DNA of 64,000 nt. Source: Amphibalanus amphitrite. Its lineage: Eukaryota; Arthropoda; Thecostraca; Balanomorpha; Balanidae. Below the pieces are notes generated by a model. The model was not told the DNA's origin, searched no databases, and was given only the letters and a program-made list of their open reading frames with translations. Each line of letters begins with the position of its first letter. Position 1 is the stretch's first letter. The stretch is from NCBI RefSeq assembly GCF_019059575.1, contig NW_024881537.1:62001-126000 (forward strand). Direction: 5' to 3'. This document shows, in pieces, positions 35,813-48,000 of the stretch. A program made the translations under genes and the position numbers.

Positions 35813-36017
35813 CGCGTCGGCCCAGGCCTCGTCATCCGACTCGTCTAGGTCGGCATCTTCATCGACCGTGGCCGGCATGGGCGACAGGTTGGTCAGCAGG
35901 TCGCGCATGGCGTCCAGCAGGGAGACCACGGAGGTGCGCAGCTCCCCGCCGAGGCCCGGGTCCTCGCCGGCCGGCCCGGCGCCACCCGCCGCCGCCGCTG
36001 CCGCTGCCACAGCGTGT
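35810..36017 (-). CDS. TCF25: TCF25 exon k, C-terminus and stop codon
   Basis: The acceptor is CCCCTCAG|ACACGC. The exon begins with an Ala/Gly-rich stretch, then [20 protein letters not shown] and the acidic end [17 protein letters not shown], stop TGA at 35810-35812. Family members end in a similar acidic tail. I saw no convincing AATAAA on the minus strand close downstream, so the 3' end of the mRNA is not placed. Confidence 0.92.
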
Positions 36018-39000
36018 CTGAGGGGAACGGCACGGGGGAGGGTTAGAGGGTAAAGAGGAATTGGATAGGGAAAGGGGAGTTGTAGTGTACAAATGCGGTG
36101 TTTATATTGAGTGCTAGTGGTAATGATGCTTGTGACAATGTGAAATGGTAAATGAGTCGTGGAATGAGATATGACGACGTCGTTGGGCATTAGTGACACT
36201 CACAAGAGCAGCAATGAACACTGAACTCAACGATGAACATCAAGCAAACAAATCGACAAAAACAACTGCTTGTTAGTAAGAATAACGCAGCACTTCTTCG
36301 TTTTTGGGTATCGTTGGTCGTACCAGAGAACATCTGCTTTCAACCTGTGAGCCGGCACAGGGCCGTATCACAGTCGGTTCACGATAACCCGCCTTAAACT
36401 CTCCAGCACTTTTTTCATCTGATATTCCACTATAAACCAGCGAGGGAATCACCATCAACTATCGACATCAATATCAGCAACGACACATCATGGAATTGAC
36501 TATCACTCAGCACATGATGTGGGGCTCGTGCACAGATGCTATCAACAGCTTCCTTCATCTACCTGCCAGCAGTTCAATTCACCCACAACAAAACCGCCTT
36601 CTCTCCCTGAACTACGACCATAGCATCCACCGCCGGCGCCGCTCCCGCTCCCTGCCTCTGTCTCCACATTCACCTTCTCCCGCTCCTCTCCCACACCGTC
36701 AGAGACCCACTCTGCCTCTGCCGATCAGCGATCAGCGCCACACGTTGTCAGTGTGTAACGACGTAACTTGGCCGCTTTGTCTCGGTGGAACGACGTCGGC
36801 CGACGCCGGCGACGCTGACGGAGCGGCTGTCGGTTTGATCACACCCGCAGTCGGAGTCGGAGTGAGGCGACAAGGCCCGGCGCGACAAGGACAAGGTGGG
36901 TCCGGTGGGTTGGTGCACGCCACCAGGTGTTATCTGACGCGATGATGGACGGGTCGTAATTTGAGCAAGTCGGAATTTGAACATGGACCTAAAGAACAAG
37001 CAGGAATTGAATAACATGATGACAGACGAAACAAAGAAATATCAGTAAGTCACTGGTCACCTGTGCCGGACCACGCACCTAAAAAATGACAAAACTAGCT
37101 TCTATCGGTAGCATTATTTATGGGTCACCATTACCATGCCGACCCCAGTAGTCCACCAAGATCAACTAACAAGTCAAACAAGTGCACCTACCCCCGTCTG
37201 ATCCATACTATTTCATACTATCACTCCCACCAATCCCACACCAACGGGCCTAACCCCAGTGCTGGTCGGCCGAGACGAGATGGGGATAAAAACGACAACC
37301 CCCTACCCACCCCCAGCCGTCCGGCGGGCGCGGCGGTCATCCATTTGGGGCGATTTGGCCACCAGAGGTATCCATCATCGACAATTAGTGTCGCTCGCCG
37401 GGGGGGGGAGGGGGGGGGGTAGAATCTCTGAGCAGGAGACGGGAGTGGGAAGAAGAAAAAGGGGTAAAAGTTACAGATACATGACCGAAAGACACGTGAG
37501 TGGTGCAGAGAAAGAGAAAGAGAAGGACGAAAACAGAGAAGAGGTGAGAAAAGAAGAGAGGAGAGGCGAGGCGAGGCGAGGCGAGGCGAGGCGAGGCGAG
37601 GCGAAGAGAAGAGAAGAGAAGAGAAGAGAAGAGAAGAGAAGAGAAGAGAAGAGAAGAGAAGAGAAGAGAAGAGAAGAGAAGAGAAGAGAAGAGAAGAGAA
37701 GAGAAGAGAAGAGGAGGAGAGGAGAGGAGAGGAGAGGAGAGGAGAGGAGAGGAGAGGAGAGGAGAGGAGGGGAGAGGGCTTTCCGTCAATTCGCTCTTCC
37801 CGTTCATCATCACGTCCAAAGACATACCACGCCATACAGTCGGCTTGTTTGCCCGGAAAAGCGTTCAGCGCTGTACGGTCTACGCAGACACGCTACAGTC
37901 CCTTATTGACCGTAGTGCGCTATCGAAGCCGGAATCTCACGGCCCTTGCCGAGCTTAAGGGCGCTCACTGTCAAACCAAAACTTAACTCGGGTAGTGCAT
38001 ACAATCAACCATTGAACTTTGCAACTCCCGCCAGCTATTCAATTAACGAACAATATGCGCATTGCAAGAGGAGCTTCTCGGAAAGACCTATCGAATTAGG
38101 CGTGGTGGACGGGAAGACATCACACCGAAGCCCCTCGAAACTGAGCTGAATACCATCCATCAGCGATTCGTTCAGCGGGGGCTGGTTAGTTTCGAGGCAC
38201 GGCCTCCGGTGAGCCGGCCGGCGGCGCTCTGGGCGGGCCGGTTTAATCAGCCGGCGCGGCAGACTGAGCGGGCACTCATTACCGACCCGTAGGAGGCCCT
38301 CCAAGCGGCCGGCGCGGCGGCCCAAACGGCAGCGCTCAGCCGGGCCGGCGGCAGCCGCTCAGCCCGGCCGGCCAGATCCATTATGACGGCAGTCGCTGCG
38401 GCTTCAGAGCCGGAAATCAGCCCTCAGTTGGAGCGGCCCGGCCGGCGCAGTGGAGTCCGGAGCGAGCCTCCCACGGCGCCCTCGGGGCACTGTGACCAGC
38501 CAGCCGTGTTATTCGGTAGGGAAACGCAGCACTCTAGAGGCCAATTGGTTAGTAGATGCCGTGTTCACGACCCGATACATTACTGAGTGGTTCTAATCAT
38601 AGCTTCAAATGTTTACATAACGTTCTCGTGAATTTCTGTAACCCGCTACGATCAATGATTTGAACTACATCCTTCCCGCGTCTCCCAGCTTCAAAATTCT
38701 ATCCTCACAGGACGCGCGGTACCTTTCCGGACCACGAATCTCCCTCCCTTGGGCGGCCGCGTCAGCATATCCCAAGACACCGCCGTCTCCGAGCATCTGC
38801 AGAATATCTCCAGTCGGCAGACAGTTCCGGGAGCCGAGCTGACGCCTTCACGCGAGCGCCGCCGGCGGCCCCTGTGAGCCCCGGGGCCGGCTGGCGATCG
38901 GTCGGTCGGCCGGCCGGGGCGCGCGGCCCGTCACGGGGGCTCTGGGAACGGCTCGCAGAAAGGCTCCGCCGCGGCAGAGGTCCGGTCCACGTACTGGGAA

Positions 39001-42000
39001 CGCCAGCTGCCCACCGGTAAAGTCACCGCGGCGGCGGGCTGCGTACACCGGGGAGGGTTTTGGGAGCGGTTTAAATAGAGTATCGGGAAGCGCCGAACTC
39101 GCAACATTCTTTACAGCAGCGTCATAGAAAACGCGTTGGTGTTCGATTAATAAACGATGTCAGACCAGACGAATTATCCCAACCTTACAGGTTTCTTCAG
39201 ATCAGAAGGCATTATTCGTTCCCTCAGCGGAGACAGGATGCTTATTGTTGACAACAGTCGCCAGTGGTCGGCTGGCAACTGAGGACATTTAGTGACATTT
39301 TCAGCCGTTCCCGCGAGTTACACGGATGGGTAGACAGTCTGATGCAGGGAGCGCCAGCCGTTACACTGTCTTACGACCTGGAGACAGCCGTCGGCGCTAT
39401 CAACAGAGGAAAACATCTGCGGGCTATCCAATCGACGGTTAGGTTCAACACACCCTAGTATTGCAGATGTGGTTAGATTCAAGAGGGTCTATGCCCCGTT
39501 ACCTTTGTGCCTTTTCGCCAATCCTTTTGTAATGCCCTCCTGAACTGAACTCAGACGATAATTTATTCGCATAACACCTCGCATCTCGATCAATCTTGCC
39601 CAGAAAGAGGCCCACCGAGCTTTGCCCACCGTTCTTGTTCATCCAAGATCCACATGAAGCGTGCCGTATAAGCCCCCACGTCAAACAACAAACGCATCGA
39701 CGCCAAGCGACAATGAAGCCACTCGTCTTGGCGTAGTCCACACCGTCCATGACCCAGCTCCCGGCCGCCAGCCCGTTGAACGGCGCACAGCGGGCTTACT
39801 GAACTTTGGACAGCGGATCTAACTACACACGGTAACGGCTGATTAATGTGCCATTAATGGCCAAACTCGCACGATAAAATCAAGCCTTACGAGCGGAGTA
39901 GCTCACGCTGACAACGCGTGTCGCCAGGGGTACAGTGCCGGTAAATTGTGACAGCAATGAAAGTGGTCAGCGGGGAACAGCGTGTGTTGCTGGCGCCGAA
40001 CGATAGTGAAGTGGCAATGAAATATAGGCACACGATCGGACAGCTTGGGCTACATCACTAAACTCGGCTGAGCACGTTACAAAGCCTTCAACAGCAGAGG
40101 CTGCAACAGCTGTCAGCAGCAAAGGCTGTCAACGACAGCATCGCGTTTCCGTCGATACAAGTGATCAACCATTGAAAGCCTTCACAATCCTTAGCACAGT
40201 CTTAAGCCTCAACAATCCTTAGCTCGAGTCATGTGCCGCTCATTCTGCATAAACGTAATCTTTAGAAAGGCAAAGGACAGAATTCAAATAGCAGGAGCAA
40301 CCATGAGCTTCAACGTGAAGACCCAGCAAACGTGCGCATCACGGTTTATTTGAAAAACAGCTCCACCTAATTCCAACTTCCTTGCAGCACCTCTATCCTC
40401 GCCTTCCCCACCTCGCTCTCCCGTCCCCATTTCCGACGCCCGACACTCACCCGTCGTCCAGGAGCGCCTCGGGCGGGTTGTTGGGGTCGAAGTTGGGCAG
40501 CATCGAGTAGAAGAAGGCGGCGAACGGGTTGCTGGAGCCCAGCGCCGCCCGCGGCCGCCGGGTCAGCGTGTAGCCCGAGGTACCGTCCGGCGGCGGCAGC
40601 GGGTCGTGGCCCACCACCGGCCGGGACGTGATCTCCTGTGAGAGAGCAGGGATGGGAGGTTAGGGGACAGCACCGGCCGAGACGTGATCTCCTGTGAGGG
40701 AGAGCGGAGGGAAAGATAGACCCAATTTAGGACGATCTTTCACCGGCCGAGACGTGATCTCCTGTGAGAACTGAGATATGGGGTCAGACTTGGGGTAGGT
40801 GGACCAATACCTGCCGGGATGTGATCTGTGAGAGAGGGGGCAGGAGGTCAGACCCAGTGTAAGCCAATCTTTCACTGGTCGGGAGCTGATTTCCGGTCAG
40901 ACTTGGGGGAGGTCAGGGGGAACCGGCGAGCCACCATCGGCCGGGAGGTGATCTGTTAGAGAGCGACGAGGAAAGGTTAGTGGGAACCAAGATTACTTTA
41001 CAGTGGGAGCCGGTTTTAGCCGACCTTTCATTGGTTGAGAGGTGAGCTCCTGCCAAATGCGGAAGAAGTGGACGTTAGAATGATCCGTAGTGGGCCTGAC
41101 CTTTTACGGGATGACTCTTTCGAGAGACGATCTGCTGTGAAACAGGGAGGGCAGGGTGGATCAAGAAGACCAGTCTATAAGGTGCCATGCTCTATGTTTA
41201 GGGCAATTGGTGACAAGTATATTTTATAAACAATAACATACCCGCATTGGAAATCCGCATCAGCACGCCGAATGAATTTCTACCAACGTTACGAACGATG
41301 GAATCGAATGCGCGCAAAGCATTTTGCATTCAATTTAATGCCGGAGTTCACTGCAGCTGAGCTTCAGCAAGTGCTGCCAAATCCTATTTACGGCAATTCG
41401 GTAAGATTGGGCCTTTTCGTAAGATTGAGGCGGCTTTTACCGAACGACTTATTCCTGTAAGGAAAAACAGAAGTGCCTGCTCTGAAGTGATTTCGCTAGG
41501 GTCTGAGGCCAATTCTTGCGATGCAGGAGCAGGGCAGGGTCGTGCGAAAGACCTGACCACTTCAGAAGCTGCACGACACTCCTATGAGTTGAAGGTAGCC
41601 TTCATTGAGACAACAAAGGGCAAAGGTGGTGGCAACAAAACCAGACTTTGTTCTAATAACAAGCAGGCGATTGAACAGGCGTCTTGCACATAAATGAATA
41701 AAATGGAAACAGTACCAAGTTCAAATGAAATGCAAGGACCACCGTCCACCAGTACCCACATTTGGAAAGGTAAAGTCAAACTGAACGCAAAAACAACGGC
41801 GAAGGTCGAAAAAATGTATTCTTGACAGAAGATGACGCATACATTTTTTTCCATAACAATAATGATTCACGTAGCTGGTTAATTGAGTATTGGCTCAATG
41901 TTTGGCTCATTCAGACGCAGGTCGTTTCCGAAAACGGATACGCCACTCGGAAATTATCGGAACCGGAGTCCGCGTTACATAACGAGATAACTTCCCTCGG

Positions 42001-45000
42001 GGCGGGCTCGGACGATGCCGGCGACACGTGGAGTCGCCACCGCCGACCGGCGACCTTCGGCGCGCTTCGCAGAGCTCCCTGATTGCCGCCGCCGCGCCGG
42101 TCGGGTCCGTTCCGTATCAAAGTTCCGCCGCGCATAGTTACCGAGCCAGGCGCCGGCACTGGGTCGTGCCGGGCCGGCCGGCAGCCAGCAGCGGCCCACA
42201 GCCCATATCCGCCGGCCCAGGCCGTGTCACACCACAGAGCCGGGGTGATTGAACACATGATGCACTTCCGCGGCGCACGGCGCGCCATTGTTCTGTCACA
42301 GCGGCGCCGACGGAGCAGCGCCGAGGACCCGGTGCCCCTGGGCAGAGCCGCGCTCAGCGCCCCACGCCCGGCCGGCGCCGTACCGCCCAGCGATTTCATT
42401 ACACCCGATACATTCAGTTCGCTCCGCTCGGCCGGCGTTGGGCGAACAATGCTCTAGTTAGCATTCCGGACAGCGGATCCAAACTTCTCCGGCCGGCTCC
42501 GGGGCCCCTGCCACAATGAGTTTGTAATTGACGGCCGCGCCGCGCACAGCGACTTATCATCAATATCAATCGCGGCGAGCTGCACAATGACTGGCCCATA
42601 TTCATCACAGTCATATACACTGCGAGGGCGGTGGCAGCCAGGCCCAAGCCGCTTTCAGAGCCCACAATGGAGTTCGGGGCGGCCCGAACCGCCTTTGGCC
42701 GAAGTTTCCGACAACGGCTGAGCATGCTTGTTGGCTAAATGGAAAAACGGACATTAGAGACGGGGAGGCTGGAATACAGCTAATTCTAATTAGGGCAAGT
42801 GCAAAATAAAAACTCAACACAATAAAATTGGAATCCGAGACCCACAAATTGAGCACGCGGAAGAACAAGCAACCCGGGAAATGAGCTTCAATCTTCGGCA
42901 CAGATCGCAGTGCTTATTGCAGGCAAACCCATCAGAAGTAAAGTAATGCAGACAGGCTCGTGCCTTGCAATATCCGTTCTCTATAATGGTGCAGATCAGC
43001 GATATGCATAAAACATCAAAGACAAACTGCATCGAGCTAATGTAACATTGGGGAGCATCCAAACTATGATAGGGGAGGACCGTACAAGAGTACGCACCTA
43101 ATGCATTTTGTCGTCTCATGCCGTTCGGTTTTGGTTTACGGCTACGATCAGTATATTCCCATAAAGCCTGATCATTTGTCCACAAACTGTCATGACCACA
43201 GCGGTCTACGTCCAATTTAAAGCATGACCGTAAGCAATTTTCTAACACCCTGCATTTGCGTACTCTTGCCCGATAGGCAGTACAAGAGTACGCACTTCGT
43301 GCGGGTGGGGTACGCACTACGTGTATGCATTCCTACTCGCTGGAATCAATGCATTCATGCAAGTATAATTAAACTATTGTTATCTTTATTGCCGCAGCCA
43401 CTAAAACGGTCACTCTTAACAGAGTCGAGGCGCCCCGCTGTGGTCGTGCAAATGCCCCCTGGTCTACCAGAAACAGTGATGCTCTTCGTGGTTTCCCCAA
43501 CTGCTCGGCGTCCACCCGAGTGCCATCCACCTTGTTGGCCAATCCCGTGAATCTGCTGAGGGGTTGCGCGCCTGATACACTAAGTTGGATTAATGCAACA
43601 CAAACACGCACTCGGAAAACTGCGTACTCTTGTCCGCCACGGCAATGCGTACTCATGGCCGACACATACGGTAGACACAAAGCGGGCTGAGAGCTGGCGC
43701 CACAGTCGTCGCGTAAACAATTGGGACTTGGCACACGCACCAGATTGCCCGTGGTATCTTGATAGGAAAAAATGAAAATTCTATTGCCACTCCCTGAGGA
43801 ATGTCACACCTTTTCCTGCACCCCAAAAAGTCTAAAAGCGATGTGAAAAACACGTCTAAGCCTCTAAAAAAGACAAGTGAACCCGTAGCGCGCCCACTTT
43901 CCACCATCGAAGCCGCGTGAGAGGCAGCTTCCTTAGGACTCGAGATGACGCTGATGAGGCGTTGCTAAGCAACCGAAACAGCTGCTGCGTACTCTTGTCG
44001 CCTGCGTCCTATTACCAGCCCTTACCCTAAGGTAAATTCGACATTCAACCCGCCACAGAGTTAACTACTGGCACGACAGCAGCAAAATATTTCAGTCGCG
44101 TGTGCGTTAACAAATAGTTAAACACCGCAACCAAATAATAAAACATATTCTGCCACCCAGTGACATCAAATAAGTCATAAATGTAACGTCGACTGTGTTC
44201 AGTGGAGGCTGAAGAGCTTTGAATATAGCCCCTCGCTATATGCAAATATACAAACCAGCGCGCCACCCACTAACACCAGCTTGCATCACCATTCAGACTG
44301 CGCTGTTTCATCCGCTGCCCCCGTCCCTCCCACCGCCGTCAGTCTGTAGAGAGGTTCCAAAGAGGTTCCACTCGTAAAGAGGTTCCATCGCCGCCGCGTC
44401 GCCCCCACCGCCGTGGCTGTCACCCTCAGGTGCGGCCCAGACAGGACGGAGATGGGGTGTCCCCCCGCAGCCACTGCCAGTCTAAGCGGGTATCGAGCGA
44501 GCACTGTCCGGTTCACGGCTTTTGCGGCGATGGTCAACCAGAAAGCAAAGATGACTTGTTTAATTTCTGACAGTCAACGGTCATGTCGCACCCATCTTCC
44601 ATCTACTCGGTGTAGCTGTCGAGCGGTCTGAGTCCGTTTCTTGCGGATTTCTTGAAAGCACTACCAGCAGGTAAGTCTTTCCCACATACCACGCACACGA
44701 GCGCGGTACATTTCTTCACTCCTAACACCAAATAGTGTTACAAAGTTCTGCGTACTATACGGTACTGAATAATGTATGACAATAAGAACAGGTAAGCATA
44801 AGTCTGTAGTCATATATGAGTCGCGGTACTTCCCACATGGCGCGCATATAAACACGTTACAACCACGTATGTAAGCCACGTTTCATCGTTTTCCCTCTCC
44901 ATCACGGCTTCATCTCTTGCCCTCTGTCGCTAGCTCTTCCCGCGGCCGGTGGGTGCCCCAATCGTCGCGGACCTGCCATGCTCCGACCCAGACACTGGGT

Positions 45001-48000
45001 GGCTCGATTAGCCATCAATCCGGCGCGGTCCGGTGACGGCAGCAGCTCCAGTAAGACCCGGCAGCGCTCGTCCGCCCCCTTACCGCGCGGCAGCTACAAT
45101 AGCGCTTGAAGCAGAAACCGTGCTGCTAAAACAGCTGTAGTAAATTATCATGCTGGCAGTGGCGACCGCCGACCAGACACTTCCAATTTGATGATTATAT
45201 GATGAGCGTTTTCATTTTTAGTTCTAGAATAGGATCCAGTCATTGGGCTATCCTTGTCACCATACCAATCGGACAGCATTCAGGTTATAACTTAGCTTTG
45301 ATAGTTCAAATAAGACGAATAATCATACCACAATAACACTGTGCAATCGTGCATTGATTTTGATCAAGCGCATTTCTCCCACACTACCTAACACAACCCT
45401 ATGCCTTTTAAGTAACCCCTCTACCCCGCACACTTCCCCTACCCGGAGGGCAGAGATGACTGCCCTCCCACTCCCCCCCCCCCAAAGGCCGTCCAATCAG
45501 CCACTTTTCCGCGGTATTCTCGCACAAAAACGGCAGCGGCAGCGCGGCCCGGTGGCGCTGCTAACGGCCGTGATGGCGATCATCAGACGGGATGGCGGTG
45601 GTGGCAGTGGCAGCGGCGGGCGGAGTGTTGACGGCTAGCCGTGCTGCTGGCAGGGTGAAGGCTGACGGAGGTGGATGTAAAGCTGATGTTCTAAGCAGCC
45701 ACTGCTGTACCTAGTCGCAAAATTCAAATAAATAATGGATAATCCGTTCGCGTGTCCTCGGATGCTCCAAACGTCGCGGACACGTCGGGTATCGCACACA
45801 GCAAGAACTTACGTCCATTAGTGCTATGAGTGCTTTGGAAAGCGGAATACGCCGACCTGAGCGAAACACATACTTTTTCAATTCTACAGGGTGTTCCATA
45901 ATGAATGTGCATTTTAAATAGGCTCAAAATCTGAGTAATTGTATTCATAACACATAGAGCGATATACCATTGTATTGGCGAAAGAATGGCTTTTTCTGTC
46001 GTAATGGCTTCAGACACTTGCATGCTTTCAGTTTTCGGCACTGGCGCCGTTTCTGCGGAGGCAGATTTCGGCCCTCCTGCAGACATGCCGAACCGCCTGA
46101 CTGACGTCCTCTGGCTTCAGCCCGCGAGCAAATGCATCCACAGTGTTTTGCAGTTCCAGAAGTGTAGTGGGAGGGTTGCGCCGTAATTCCGTAATGGTAC
46201 ATTATGCTTTTCCTTAAAATGGTACCCATACCTACGGCGGACCGCAGTTACGTTTCTCAGCCTACCATATTCTGCGACTGCCCAAACTGCCTCTTCTTGT
46301 GCGAACGGCGCAGTGCATCGTATCTGTGCTGCTGACATCGCGGCAGATGGCGGCCATGAGACTGAATGCTTTGAGATAATTTTTGCACAGATAAAAAGGC
46401 CAATCTTTTTGGAACAATGCTCATATAAAATTATCGATCATGGTTTTATTTAAGATCCTCCAATGGTACATTTAAAACGAACACTCATTATGAAACACCC
46501 TGTAGTACCTATCCATCTAGCTTGACATGGCTTTCTGAGCCGCCCCGCCGTCCAGTTAGTCTGTCAGCATGCCCCCGGGATCAGGACGCCGACGCAGTGC
46601 CGCGGGCCGCGCTGCAAAGCCGGCTCACAGGGGGCAGATTTGTGCCCGGCCTCCCGCCGAGCCGCTCCGCTCGTCTGGCGCTCACCATTCATCATCATCG
46701 CTCGGCGCCGCCGCGAGGAAAAACGGCCGCAGATACCGGCTTAGAAAATCGCCGACACCGCTTGACCATTAACAACGATGGTCGCCGCACTTTGCAGCCA
46801 GCCGGAGCGCGACGAGACAGGACAATACCCGAGGGGGACGCACCGCATGGTCCTGGGAATGCATACCATAGCAGGGAGACGCACCGCGCACTGGGCCCTG
46901 CGAATGCATATCACAGCAGCGAGACTCACGCACACATACAGAGGCATACACAGTACACACATCCAGACGCATATCCGATAATAACTAAAGCGCTGTTCGT
47001 CCACAGAGGAACACCCCGCACGAAGTAAGGCTCCGACCGTAAGTTCTGGGAAATCGGCGACCATTCTGGACAGAAATGATGCCATTTGAGTCGCTGGTCC
47101 ACATTGTTGGGACGTGGAGACAAAATGTCTTGTCGGTGAGACATTTTCATCTGGGCCATCTGTCGGGAGCATGCCACTCGAAACTCCAACGGCACTGTCA
47201 ATGCCAATAGCGAAGACACACTGTCACATCGCTACCCGAGACACGTCCTCTATGCTCGTACATGTCCCTCAGCCAGGCGGCGACATTCAAAGCAGCCACG
47301 GTCTGCACAGGCCGGCCCCAAATCTGTCCCCGTCGCGGAGTATCGGCCGGCTGACAATTCTCAGAGGAGAAATTCCAGCCCCGGGCGCGCCGCTATTTGA
47401 AGTTCACCAGCCATTGAGATTCCAGGTGCCGGCCAAACAGCGCAAATAGCAGGGTTCGTAGAGCTCTGAACATGTGTACACGGCACCCTGGGAGGGTGAA
47501 TGGGGTCCATTGGGTTTGAAAAGAAGTGAAGGCTGTCTCAACGCCGTAACAACTTGAAAACACGAAGAGCGAGACAACGAAGCTTAATTATAACCAATAA
47601 CCTGCCTATATTGATCAAATGAGTACAGAAGGGAACAGACAGCTTCATCGGCGATACCATGGCACACGTTCCCGCGGCGATCGGTGGCGCGGCGCGGCGC
47701 ATTCGCCCCGCCGCGCCGCATCTAGCCACTTGTCTCTGATTGGCTCCCGCTCGGGAGAAGGTGGACAAACACATGGTGAGATGGCTCTGAGCGCAAAGGT
47801 ACACAGTGCACCGGGGAGGCGACTGTGGCGGCGGCGGCCGACGAGCCGAGATGAGTGGGCCGGGCGGCCAGCGAGTGACAAGGAAAGGTGGGAAGAAATA
47901 GTGGAGAGATGCCACGCAGAAAACATGTGCAAAACTGGGAGGAATGAGAATGGCGAATACAGTTTTTAAGATGTAAAAAGTTTATTTACACCATGTAAAC

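Noticed and set aside
37221-37909. 204- and 216-codon frames
   Set aside because: They translate the pentanucleotide array.
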